Part shown: one piece after another, positions 24,622-33,095 of the stretch
Position numbering within the stretch: position 1 is the first letter of the stretch
Layout: every line of letters begins with the position of its first letter
NCBI RefSeq assembly: GCF_001898575.1
Contig: NZ_MKUD01000052.1
Span: 1-44,432, forward strand
Source: Spirosoma sp. 48-14
GTDB taxonomy: Bacteria > Bacteroidota > Bacteroidia > Cytophagales > Spirosomataceae
Length of the DNA stretch: 44,432 nt
Reading direction: 5' to 3'
Notes under the pieces: generated by a model
Database searches by the model: none
Seen by the model: only the letters and a program-made list of their open reading frames with translations
What the model was told of the DNA's origin: nothing
Made by a program: the position numbers and the translations under genes

Positions 24622-27600
24622 ATGAAGCTTGTCTACACACTGCTATTCAACCGGTATGGGCGATGGTTAGTCGTTTGTTTTCTCTTTTTTATCAGTACAA
24701 TAACTACGCAGGCTCAGGTAAAAGGGGTTGTGTTCCGAGACTTTGATTTGAACGGCGTTCGCTCCGACACCCTGCCGATTGAAGTGGGGCTATCGGGCGT
24801 TGTCGTGCTGGCTTTTGTCGATCAAAGTAAAACACCCGTATCGACTACAACAGCGGCCGATGGTTCGTATGCGTTTACTAGTAGTGACGTACCGGCAGGA
24901 CTACCCGTTCGAATTGAATTCAGAAATTTCGCTTCGGGTGATTATAATGGGCCCTATGGAGCCGGTAGTGGCACCAGTGTTCAATTTACGAAAGCCCCGG
25001 CAGAACATATCAATCTGGGTGTTAACTATCCCGCCGACTACTGCCAGTCGAGCGGCTTAAAATTGGTAACGCCCTGTTACGTAAATGGAAATTCGCAAAT
25101 TACTACCGATAAGGATGGCAATCCTGTTCCGGACGACAAACAGTCGGCTCGTGGCGATGCATTAGTCAGCTTTGCCTATGAATCCTCTGGTGTGGCCGGA
25201 CCGGGTAATTTTATGCCTACCCACCTGGCATCGGCTAGCGAAGTAGGAACGATCTGGGCGCTTGCCTATCAGCGACGGAATAAAACTGTTTTCAGCGCTG
25301 CGGTTGTCAAGCGCCATGCAAGCTTTGGTCCCGCAGGCCCAGGCGGAATTTATAAAACAGACATCGTTACGGGTACGACCACGACATTTATGTCGGTTAG
25401 TGCCGTTGGTATCGACGTGGGCGAAGATCCACACCAGGACCCGCTGGCCAATCTGTTTGGCGATAAAACTCAGGCTAGTGCTGACCCCAGTTCGATGTCG
25501 GCTATGGGCCGTATGAGTTTCGGCGGTATGGATATGTCGGAGGACGATAAAACCCTCTATTTTGTTAATCTTAAAGATCGGAAAGTCTATGGTTTGTTGG
25601 TTGGTTCGCCAGCCGTTGCTCCTACGTCGGCAGCCGCCGTTAAGTCGTGGGATATTCCGAATCCGGGTTGTTCGAATGGCGATTTTCGCCCCTGGGCTTT
25701 GAAAGTGTACCATGGAGCAGTCTATGTCGGGGTCGTTTGCTCGGCCGAAACGTCGCAGTTGCAAAGTGACCTAAAAGCGACGATTTACCGATTTGACCCC
25801 AAGGCGGCTACGCCGGTATTTACAGAAGTACTTTCATTTCCACTTGATTTTCGCCGTGGCTCGGCCGACCTGACGGGCACCTGTATTCAATACGATCACT
25901 GGCTTCCGTGGACTGAAAACTGGCCTGCTGCCTGCGGTATCGGAGCCGATCCAAAATTCGTCATGTACCCACAGCCGATTTTGTCGGATCTGGCTTTTGA
26001 CGACGATGGCTCCATGCTGATTGGCTTTCTGGATCGTTTTGGGCATCTCTCTGGCGTGGCTAACCATGACCCTAACGGCAATGGCTTATATGATGGCTTC
26101 ACAGGTGGTGACCTGCTACGGGCGTACAACGATAATGGTACATTCCGACTGGAACAGAACGGGAAAGCGGGGAATCTGACAGGTTCAGGCGTTAGTAATA
26201 ATGAAGGGCCTGGTGGTGGTGAATTTTATGGAAAAGATCGCTGGGTATTCTTCGGCAATGTAGCTCACGCAGAAGTTACAAACGGTGCCTTGACCAAAGT
26301 ACCGGGTTATGATGATATTATAACCTCAGCATTCGACCCTATTACCGATGTGTATCAATCGGGCGGATTGAAGGTATTTAATGTTAAAACGGGAGCCGAA
26401 AGCCGGAATTACGTTTTATACACTATTAACCCTGGCTCATTTGGGAAAGCATCAGGGTTAGGCGATAATCAGCCACTTTGTGACCCGGCACCTGTCGAGA
26501 TTGGTAATCGGTTGTGGTTTGATGATAACCGCGATGGTATTCAGGATGCGTATGAACCCGGTATCGACGGCATTGTGCTAACCCTGCACGATATGCAGGC
26601 AGGCGGAATTCAGATTGCTTCTCAGACAACTCATGACGGCGGTCAGTTTTATTTCAATAGTACCACAGTACCCGGCGGGCTCCAGTTTGGGCATAGCTAT
26701 GAGATTCGGATGGATACGACTCAGTTACCGCTGCTGGACATAACACTGGCAGGTACCAAACCAATAACCCCAGCCGCTTCGGGTGGACGCTTGTCGGCAC
26801 GCGGTGCCCGTCTGTCAGCGCCAACCTCACAACGCTATTACTCATTATCGCCAGCCAATCGTGGCAACTTCACGGATGCCGATCTCCGGGATTCTGATGC
26901 AAGTCTGGTTGGAGGATCGGCCGTAATTGCCGTAACGACGCTCGATGCCGGCCAGAATGACTTCACCAACGATTTATCAATTTATTCCTGCCCGCAGTTA
27001 AAAAACGAAAAGGATACCATTGCTGTCTGTACCGGGGCTCCAATTGACTCCATCGCTGCGGTTGGCAACTATTTCAGTCGTGTCGATTCGGTTCGGTTTG
27101 TTCTGTTCACAACTCCTCAATCGGGGACGGCTATGTATGGCAATACAGGCACTGTGCTGGGAACCATAAAACCCGATGCCAACAATCGGGCGGTTTTGCA
27201 TAGCCCAGGTATCAATACGGCCAATACAACCGCCGACATATCCCGACAATACGTTTATGCGATCATTTATCCAACGCCTGAAAATCCAGCCTGTCGGCAG
27301 GCAGGCGAAACCGTTATCGAAATCACGCCAGCACTATCCGTAACGGCAGCCGGGGGCAAGTTGACCTGCTCTGTTAAGTCGGTAACGTTAACTGCACAAG
27401 CTTTGTATACCAATGGATCGGCGGCTCCCAATGCAATCTATTCATGGATAGGCCCCAATAGCTTTACAAGTGCGGTTCAAAACCCTGTTGTATCGGAAGC
27501 CGGTACATACACAGTAACAATCAGCAGCATCGATTGCCCTAATGCCTTTACAACAGCTACTGCCGTGGTGACAACTGATATCACCAAGCCTGTTCTGGAA

Positions 27601-28365
27601 GCCTTTGGAGCGGCACTGCCCTGTAAAGGTTGCACTGCGACCTTGTTTGCAGATGCCCCCGGAGCTACTTTATTCTGGACAGGCCCTAATTCATTTACCA
27701 GCACCGAAGCTGAGCCCGAAGTAACACTGGCGGGTGATTATACTGTCGTGGCTACGGGTGTAAATGGCTGTAAGGTCGATCTTTCCGTTGAAGTTCAGCC
27801 GGTTACCGACGACCCCTGCCCACCGTTATCCATCACCGCTACAGGTGGTAAATTAACCTGTTCGGTCTTATCGGTAACTCTTTCGGCACAAGCTAGTTTA
27901 CAGGATGGGACCGTTCCGCCGAATCTGGTTTATAAATGGACGGGGCCAGCTAGCTTTACCAGTTCCAGCCAGAATCCAGGCATATCGGTACCCGGCAATT
28001 ATACCGTAATCGCTTATACACTCGATTGCCCTGATGTAATTGCATCGACTACGGTGGTTGTAACGGCCGATACTGCCAAGCCCGTTCTGGAAGCATATGG
28101 AGCCGCTATACCCTGCAAAGGTTGTAGTGCGACTCTGTATGCCAATGCCCCGGGAGCTACGTTACTATGGAGTGGTCCAAATGGATTTACCAGCACCGAA
28201 GCTGAACCTGAAGTAACAGTAGCTGGCGATTATACTGTTGTAGCTACGGGAGCCAATGGCTGTAAGATTGATCTCACGGTTGAAGTATCACCACCGGATG
28301 GCGATGATCCCTGTACGGGCCGGGAACCAAAATGTTTGCCCATACTGGTTCGTCGGATCAAATAA
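24622..28365 (+). CDS. large secreted SdrD-B / Ig-like repeat surface protein
   Basis: A 1247-residue secreted protein. Residues 1-32 form a signal peptide (hydrophobic WLVVCFLFFISTITTQAQ). An SdrD B-like domain follows (33-112; VKGVVFRDFDLNGVRSDT), then a large region (about 140-600) whose repeated short strands suggest a beta-propeller. A second SdrD B domain starts near 625 (IGNRLWFDDNRDGIQDAYE). A cysteine-containing segment leads to two 164-residue Ig/PKD-like repeats (905-1068 and 1069-1232). The C-terminus ends CLPILVRRIK; no classic Type IX sorting domain is recognised. Start 24622 is chosen for the signal peptide; the ORF could begin 19 codons earlier. Probable role: surface adhesion or matrix. 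Confidence 0.85.
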   Translation: MKLVYTLLFNRYGRWLVVCFLFFISTITTQAQVKGVVFRDFDLNGVRSDTLPIEVGLSGVVVLAFVDQSKTPVSTTTAADGSYAFTSSDVPAGLPVRIEFRNFASGDYNGPYGAGSGTSVQFTKAPAEHINLGVNYPADYCQSSGLKLVTPCYVNGNSQITTDKDGNPVPDDKQSARGDALVSFAYESSGVAGPGNFMPTHLASASEVGTIWALAYQRRNKTVFSAAVVKRHASFGPAGPGGIYKTDIVTGTTTTFMSVSAVGIDVGEDPHQDPLANLFGDKTQASADPSSMSAMGRMSFGGMDMSEDDKTLYFVNLKDRKVYGLLVGSPAVAPTSAAAVKSWDIPNPGCSNGDFRPWALKVYHGAVYVGVVCSAETSQLQSDLKATIYRFDPKAATPVFTEVLSFPLDFRRGSADLTGTCIQYDHWLPWTENWPAACGIGADPKFVMYPQPILSDLAFDDDGSMLIGFLDRFGHLSGVANHDPNGNGLYDGFTGGDLLRAYNDNGTFRLEQNGKAGNLTGSGVSNNEGPGGGEFYGKDRWVFFGNVAHAEVTNGALTKVPGYDDIITSAFDPITDVYQSGGLKVFNVKTGAESRNYVLYTINPGSFGKASGLGDNQPLCDPAPVEIGNRLWFDDNRDGIQDAYEPGIDGIVLTLHDMQAGGIQIASQTTHDGGQFYFNSTTVPGGLQFGHSYEIRMDTTQLPLLDITLAGTKPITPAASGGRLSARGARLSAPTSQRYYSLSPANRGNFTDADLRDSDASLVGGSAVIAVTTLDAGQNDFTNDLSIYSCPQLKNEKDTIAVCTGAPIDSIAAVGNYFSRVDSVRFVLFTTPQSGTAMYGNTGTVLGTIKPDANNRAVLHSPGINTANTTADISRQYVYAIIYPTPENPACRQAGETVIEITPALSVTAAGGKLTCSVKSVTLTAQALYTNGSAAPNAIYSWIGPNSFTSAVQNPVVSEAGTYTVTISSIDCPNAFTTATAVVTTDITKPVLEAFGAALPCKGCTATLFADAPGATLFWTGPNSFTSTEAEPEVTLAGDYTVVATGVNGCKVDLSVEVQPVTDDPCPPLSITATGGKLTCSVLSVTLSAQASLQDGTVPPNLVYKWTGPASFTSSSQNPGISVPGNYTVIAYTLDCPDVIASTTVVVTADTAKPVLEAYGAAIPCKGCSATLYANAPGATLLWSGPNGFTSTEAEPEVTVAGDYTVVATGANGCKIDLTVEVSPPDGDDPCTGREPKCLPILVRRIK
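27334..28317 (+). repeat. two tandem 492-bp coding repeats (Ig-like domains)
   Basis: Units 27334-27825 and 27826-28317 encode two similar 164-residue segments. Each begins GGKLTCS..SVTL and includes WxGPxSFTS, KPVLEA(F/Y)GA, PCKGC and SFTSTEAEPEV-type motifs. Protein identity is clearly higher than expected by chance while the DNA has many synonymous differences, so the duplication is old. Confidence 0.85.
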
Positions 28366-28387
28366 TTGATTGCACGACTCAATACAT

Positions 28388-28428
28388 GAAATGGGGGTCT
28401 GTACATAGTATGTACAGACCCCCATTTC
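28388..28428. terminator. bidirectional terminator
   Basis: A perfect 18-bp stem (28388-28405 with 28411-28428) and a 5-nt loop lie between the converging surface-protein and astacin genes. The plus-strand side continues GTTTAT. It is one of the strongest hairpins in the window. Confidence 0.85.
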
Positions 28429-28476
28429 GTTTATCAATTATCGCTTGTACATCTATGGATATAATGTGCACTGTGC

Positions 28477-29340
28477 TTAGTTAGGAGTAGGATACATTAA
28501 GTTCACAGTTTGAATATCGGTTTGCGACAGGCCATTCCGCTGGCTGGTGAATGTTGACCCGTCTTTTTTAGTGATCGTAGGCAGTCCATTTTTGGAGAAA
28601 TCGTATGAGCCATACATCATAACCGACCCGAAATCAAGGCCGCCTTCTGAATCGAAACCATCCGTACCCCGTTGCACATAGGTCTGAAAATCGGTTTCAT
28701 AGCCTGTAATAATATTGCTCGTATTGATGTTCACGTAGGTATCACGATCAGCGCGGCTGTGTTCGTGCCAAAGGCCAATGGTATGGCCTATCTCATGAAT
28801 AGTGTTGCCGGTGGTGCAGGCACTGGCCAGATTTACGTATTGCACACTACCCACATACCCAACATTCGCCGAGCACCCTGAGCCCGTCTGAAATAGCACA
28901 TACCCTCGCTGCGTAGTTCGTTCAACAAATCGAATGGGCGTATTGGCTTCCCAATGGGCAATAGCATCCAGCACGCGCGACGGGTTGGGAAGGGAAGGAC
29001 TGATGGAATAATAAACGATTTTATTAGGCCACCGCGAAGAGGCTTTCGTACGCCCCGTGCCCTCCACCTGTAAATCATCAGCCTGACGTAAATCATGCTC
29101 CGACAAAAGAATGTCGCTCTCAAAAACTGCCTGATCGCCGAACAACTGGTAAATCACGGTTTGCCCGTTGAGTTTGGCGCTCTGAATAGATCCCCGCTGA
29201 TTTGGGAACGCTTCCTCGGGCCGGGTGCTGACAGACGTTGGCTTTACACTCTGTAAATCACGTTCAGAGACTTCTGGAGAGCAACCAATTGATAGTGTGA
29301 TTAATGTGAAAAAAAGTGAATAGGATAGTTTGTTTTTCAT
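28477..29340 (-). CDS. astacin-family zinc metalloprotease lipoprotein
   Basis: A 287-residue protein of the M12A (astacin) family. The N-terminal signal MKNKLSYSLFFTLITLSIGC ends in a lipobox-type cysteine (C20), so the protein is probably a membrane-anchored lipoprotein. After a propeptide-like region, the catalytic motif HEIGHTIGLWHEHSR supplies three zinc histidines and the glutamate. The Met-turn is SVMMYGSYDFSKNG. Two or more cysteines (GSGC, LASAC) could form a disulfide. It converges with the large surface protein, with a shared terminator between. Flavastacin-like enzymes of this family process peptides outside the cell; the target here is unknown. Confidence 0.93.
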   Translation of the reverse strand: MKNKLSYSLFFTLITLSIGCSPEVSERDLQSVKPTSVSTRPEEAFPNQRGSIQSAKLNGQTVIYQLFGDQAVFESDILLSEHDLRQADDLQVEGTGRTKASSRWPNKIVYYSISPSLPNPSRVLDAIAHWEANTPIRFVERTTQRGYVLFQTGSGCSANVGYVGSVQYVNLASACTTGNTIHEIGHTIGLWHEHSRADRDTYVNINTSNIITGYETDFQTYVQRGTDGFDSEGGLDFGSVMMYGSYDFSKNGLPTITKKDGSTFTSQRNGLSQTDIQTVNLMYPTPN

Positions 29341-29665
29341 AATTGTGCAGTATTAAGTTGTCGTGACCAAATAACAATAACGGCACAATAGATGTTATTA
29401 TATATATTAAACGGTTAATATAACACCAGTTTCATTACTTATAAGTAACCACTAAAAAGTAGTATCTATATATGATTATCTTGTTTTTTTACGTATAAAA
29501 TATACTCACAGCTATCATTTAATTTGTTTCTAATTGGTTAATCAGGGGACAGACCTAAGCGGCAGGAATTTTTGGGAAGTACTCTTCGTTGCTTTTTTAA
29601 CTGTCACTACTTACGGTGGGGTGTAGGTCATTGGATTGATTAACCCAGATTTTCTTTAGCAAATC
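29341..29665. other. AT-rich intergenic region, no gene seen
   Basis: A 325-bp gap between the divergent astacin and YpdA-like genes. The first two thirds are strongly AT-rich with short A/T runs; no ORF, tRNA or strong hairpin stands out. It presumably holds the promoters of both genes, but no exact TAnnTTTG box with good spacing was found. Confidence 0.6.
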
Positions 29666-30670
29666 ATGCAATTGTTCGACGTCATTATTGTTGGCGGTGG
29701 TCCTTGTGGGCTAGCGGCTGGTATCGAAGCAACCAAAGCGGGGTTGAGCCATTTAATTCTGGAGAAGGGAAGTCTTACGGAGTCGATTCGGCAGTATCCA
29801 CGTCGGATGCGCTTTTTCTCGACAGCCGAAAATATTGAAATTGGTGGTCTCCCCTTTCCTATTTCGGATGTAAAAGCGAGCCGTAATGAGGCATTACAGT
29901 ACTATCGGAAAGCGGCTGCCTATTATAAACTGAATTTTAACGTATTCCAGGAGGTTTGGGATGTTCAGAAACAGGACGACCTGTTTACCGTTACAACAAC
30001 GACTGGCCAACAATATCAGGCTCGTAAAGTGATCATGGCAACGGGCTATTTCACCCGTCCGCGCTGGCTCAACATTCCCGGCGAAAATCTGCCACATGTA
30101 TCGCATTATTACGACGAGCCCTTCAAATATTCGTTCACAAAAGTGGTCATCATCGGGGCCTCAAACTCGGCCGTTGAAGCAGCACTGGAGCTCTACCGGC
30201 ATGACGTTGATGTAACGGTAGTGCATCGTGGCGAAGATTTTCGCAGCACAGTAAAATACTGGCTGGTTCCCGATGTAAAAAATCGGGTTAAAGAAGGAAA
30301 GATCAAGACGGTATTTAGCTGCTGTGTCACTCAAATCGATGAACATTCGGTAACTGTCAACGATCTGAAAACCGGTGAGGAGATTCGTTTACCGGCTGAT
30401 TTCGTATTTATCCTGACGGGATACATCCCCGATGCTGATTTGCTGACTCGCTGCGGTATCGAGCTTAACCCCGAAACGCAGGTGCCCGTCTACAATAGGG
30501 ATACGTTTGAAACCAATATTTCCGGCCTGTATGTATGTGGTACGGTGCTGGCTGGTATCTACACCGAAAAGGTATTCATCGAGAATGGGCGAGAACATGC
30601 CCAGGCTATTATTGACCACATCATGGGTAGGGAAGTCCATAAGGTGGCAGAGCTTATTCAGCGTATTTAA
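29666..30670 (+). CDS. YpdA-family thiol-disulfide reductase (FAD/NAD(P))
   Basis: A 334-residue flavoprotein of the YpdA (putative bacillithiol disulfide reductase) family. The FAD-binding loop VIIVGGGPCGLAAGIEA contains C14, the single cysteine characteristic of YpdA. The second Rossmann fold for NADPH is VVIIGASNSAVEAALEL, and the FAD-end motif is NISGLYVCGTV. It lacks the CxxC motif of thioredoxin reductase. YpdA reduces oxidised bacillithiol, so the host may make a low-molecular-weight thiol of that type; this is inference. The ATG at 29666 gives the conserved start MQLFDVIIVGGG. It is a single gene followed by a hairpin shared with the converging DUF1080 gene. Confidence 0.9.
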   Translation: MQLFDVIIVGGGPCGLAAGIEATKAGLSHLILEKGSLTESIRQYPRRMRFFSTAENIEIGGLPFPISDVKASRNEALQYYRKAAAYYKLNFNVFQEVWDVQKQDDLFTVTTTTGQQYQARKVIMATGYFTRPRWLNIPGENLPHVSHYYDEPFKYSFTKVVIIGASNSAVEAALELYRHDVDVTVVHRGEDFRSTVKYWLVPDVKNRVKEGKIKTVFSCCVTQIDEHSVTVNDLKTGEEIRLPADFVFILTGYIPDADLLTRCGIELNPETQVPVYNRDTFETNISGLYVCGTVLAGIYTEKVFIENGREHAQAIIDHIMGREVHKVAELIQRI

Positions 30671-30672
30671 CG

Positions 30673-30739
30673 ACATTGAGTGATTGAGCGAGTTCGTGAT
30701 TTGGCGGCTATAGCACTCAATCACGAACTCACTCAATGT
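30673..30739. terminator. long bulged inverted repeat between convergent genes
   Basis: The right arm 30719-30739 pairs with two left parts (30673-30683 and 30692-30701), leaving an 8-nt bulge at 30684-30691. The stem has 21 paired bases. It occupies almost the whole gap between the YpdA and DUF1080 stops and can end transcription from both sides. The sequence belongs to a TGATTGAG-rich palindrome type also seen at 39284-39360. Confidence 0.7.
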
Positions 30740-30741
30740 GT

Positions 30742-31437
30742 TTAGTGAAGAGGCTTTACGGATACTTCTTTGAAATAAACGATGTCGTGCTCACCGTGAT
30801 TCTGTAGGCCTATGTACCCCGAATTGGGCCGGATGCCCCGATAAGGCTCAAAGTCAAATTTACGGGGTGGCACTGGCCCGCCTTCCTGATAATCGGTTAC
30901 TTTTACCCCATTGACATAAACGATTGTGCGGGGTCCATCCAACGTGATATCCATTGTATTCCACTGCGGACCGGGTTTACCGGGCTTGGCAAGGGGTTTG
31001 GTCAGCGAATAAAGAGTGCCTGTTACGTGGTATTCATCTTCGTCGGAGGTTTCGGGATGGTTGTCTATCTGCACTTCGTAGCCATAATGCACGGGCATCC
31101 ATTCTTCGCGTGGCTCAACGGGAATTCGAATGAAAACGCCAGCATTACTATTCTCTTTCTGCATTTTATAGACCACACGTAAAGTGCAATTGCCGAATTT
31201 TTCTTTCGTGTAATATAGCAATCCCATACCGCCTTTTCCATGAATTAATCCCTTTTCGACCAGCATACTTCCTTTCCCAACGTGTTTCCAGCCTGTCAGA
31301 TCTTTGCCGTTAAATAAAGGTCGCCAGCCTGCATTAGCTGTAGACTGAGTTGGTTGTGGGAGTCTGGAAAGAGAGGCATCTGTAGAAACGAAGGCCCCGC
31401 TTAGCAGAAGGAGGGCAATCAGAATTCCGTAAGGCAT
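30742..31437 (-). CDS. DUF1080 protein (3-keto-disaccharide hydrolase family)
   Basis: A 231-residue protein of the DUF1080 / 3keto-disac_hyd family. The signal peptide is MPYGILIALLLLSGAFVSTD, so the protein is exported. The domain starts with the hallmark WRPLFNGKDLTGWKHVGKG and continues through ENSNAGVFIRIP, YGYEVQIDNHP, the ATG-like TGTLYSL stretch, PQWNTMDITLDG, VNGVKVTDY and GYIGLQNHGEHDIVYFKEV. This is a concanavalin-like jelly roll. Members have been shown to cleave 3-keto-glycosides, and the nearby Gfo/Idh/MocA genes would make the 3-keto intermediates. The ATG at 31437 is chosen because it gives a proper signal peptide; the ORF extends to 31542. Confidence 0.9.
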   Translation of the reverse strand: MPYGILIALLLLSGAFVSTDASLSRLPQPTQSTANAGWRPLFNGKDLTGWKHVGKGSMLVEKGLIHGKGGMGLLYYTKEKFGNCTLRVVYKMQKENSNAGVFIRIPVEPREEWMPVHYGYEVQIDNHPETSDEDEYHVTGTLYSLTKPLAKPGKPGPQWNTMDITLDGPRTIVYVNGVKVTDYQEGGPVPPRKFDFEPYRGIRPNSGYIGLQNHGEHDIVYFKEVSVKPLH

Positions 31438-31589
31438 AGTCGTGGGTTTAATTACTTGGTCTATTTGATTGAGTAATAAGTTAAGGACAATGACGAATTT
31501 ACTGTATAGACCCCTTATTAGTATTTTTAGGCTCATGGACACTTACTAAGGCTGGGTGCAGATAGACAGGATTTTACATTCGTTTGGGT

Positions 31590-32516
31590 ATGTATACAGA
31601 TTTACCACAACAGGACCGACGTTCGTTTTTCAAAATGGCTTTGGCAGGTACAGTCTGTGTGGCGGCTCCTGAGGGGTATGCTGGAACAGGATCGCTACCG
31701 CATTTACCGAGTCGGGTTCGGCTTAGCTGTAATCTCTATTCCTTCAATGAACCGTTGATGAGCAGGCAGATGACACTTGACGACGTGCTAGTCTACTGTG
31801 CAGAGCTGGGCTTTGATGCCGTTGACCCAACCGCTTATTACTTTCCAGGCTACCCGACTCCTCCCAATGATGCCTATTTGTATCAAATCAAGCAAAAAGC
31901 CTTTCGATTGGGGCTCGACATCAGCGGAACGGGTGTACGAAATGATTTTACCTTACCCGACGCTACCCGCCGAAAAGCCGAAGTGGATCTGGTGACGAAA
32001 TGGACCGATGTGGCCGCGCGTCTGGGGGCTCCTGTTGTGCGGATTTTTGCAGGGCTAGGAAAAGAACTACCTGCCAACTACAACCGCGAAGAGGTAACCG
32101 GATGGGTGGTCGATTCGATTCGTGCGTGTACCGATTATGCAGCCAGCCGGGGGGTAATGATCGTATTACAAAACCATGCTGATTTTATCCAGACGGCCGA
32201 TCATATACTGGACATCGTTCGTAAGGTTAACTCAAATTGGCTGGCGGTTAACCTGGACATTGGAAGCTTTAAAACTGGCGATCCTTACGCACAAATTGCT
32301 CGTGTGGCTCCTTATGCGGCAACGTGGCAACTCAAAGAAAACCTGTTTGTCGATGGCAGGGAAATACCTACCGATCTGGCACGTATTGTACGTATCGTGC
32401 GGGAGTCGGGTTATCGGGGTTATTTACCCATTGAGACACTTGGGAAAGGCGACCCTAAAGTAAAAGTGGCCGCTTTTTACGATAGGGTTAAAAAAGCATT
32501 AATGACGAACGGGTGA
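31590..32516 (+). CDS. exported sugar phosphate isomerase/epimerase-like TIM-barrel protein
   Basis: A 308-residue xylose-isomerase-like TIM barrel. The N-terminal RRSFFKMALAGTVCVAAP looks like a Tat signal, so the folded enzyme is probably exported with its metal. Barrel motifs are LSCNLYSFN, CAELGFDAVDPTAYYF, VVRIFAGLGKE, VMIVLQNHADF, WLAVNLDIGSF and GYLPIETLGKG; the E, D and H ligands of the metal site lie in these strand ends. Despite the family name, exported members act on glycosides or 3-keto-sugars and not on sugar phosphates. The ATG at 31590 is preferred to the TTG at 31584. It is divergent from the DUF1080 gene (152 bp). Confidence 0.88.
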   Translation: MYTDLPQQDRRSFFKMALAGTVCVAAPEGYAGTGSLPHLPSRVRLSCNLYSFNEPLMSRQMTLDDVLVYCAELGFDAVDPTAYYFPGYPTPPNDAYLYQIKQKAFRLGLDISGTGVRNDFTLPDATRRKAEVDLVTKWTDVAARLGAPVVRIFAGLGKELPANYNREEVTGWVVDSIRACTDYAASRGVMIVLQNHADFIQTADHILDIVRKVNSNWLAVNLDIGSFKTGDPYAQIARVAPYAATWQLKENLFVDGREIPTDLARIVRIVRESGYRGYLPIETLGKGDPKVKVAAFYDRVKKALMTNG

Positions 32517-32654
32517 ATAAATCTGCCTGTTACTTTTTGGCGTACGGTAAGATTATTATTGATCTTTAAGCAAAATTAACTAAACTAGTTGCCTTTTATT
32601 TCGTTAGAAGTAATAATGTCCCTAAAGACTTATATAGAAATCATTTAGTCCCTC

Positions 32655-33071
32655 ATGACAACACAGAATCAACCGTTTGATGTTTTAGTAGTGGACGATG
32701 ATCCATCTATTTACGACCTATTGCATATGGTAGGGCAGCGAGAGTTTTCTGAAGCTACCTTTAGAAGTGCTGCTACCCCTCAGGATGTGATCAATACAAC
32801 CGATGAACAATTGCCTCATCTGGTCTTATTAGATATCGATTTTCATCAGGAAAAGGATGGGATTGATTGGCTACCTATGTTGCAAGCTCGCTTTCAGAAA
32901 AAAGTCCCTGTCGTTATTTTCTCGCAGTCTGATAGCCAGCAACATATCCAGCAAGCTTATCAGGCTGGTGCGGTCGCCTACACGCAGAAGCCCGATGAGC
33001 TGAGAGGGTGGAAAGACTATGTAGTAGCTATGAAGAAATTCTGGTACGAAACGGCCACCATTCCTCAATAA
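32655..33071 (+). CDS. single-domain response regulator
   Basis: A 138-residue protein with a receiver domain only. The acidic pocket is D14-D16 (VLVVDDDPS), the phospho-acceptor is D60 (LVLLDIDFH), the switch residues are S90 (VVIFSQSDS) and Y109, and the lysine is K112 (AYTQKP). The active-site set is complete. There is no DNA-binding output domain and no histidine kinase gene nearby, so it is an orphan receiver that may act by protein contact, as CheY or phosphorelay intermediates do. A small convergent gap of 24 bp separates it from the Gfo/Idh/MocA gene. Confidence 0.93.
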   Translation: MTTQNQPFDVLVVDDDPSIYDLLHMVGQREFSEATFRSAATPQDVINTTDEQLPHLVLLDIDFHQEKDGIDWLPMLQARFQKKVPVVIFSQSDSQQHIQQAYQAGAVAYTQKPDELRGWKDYVVAMKKFWYETATIPQ

Positions 33072-33095
33072 ATAGACATTTCTACCCAGTAAAGC

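Noticed and set aside
27334..28317. CRISPR or other short-repeat array
   Set aside because: The repeats are two long coding units with synonymous differences, not short direct repeats with spacers. No CRISPR array or cas gene was seen in the window.
32655..33071. A local two-component system
   Set aside because: No histidine kinase or output-domain regulator occurs within the window.
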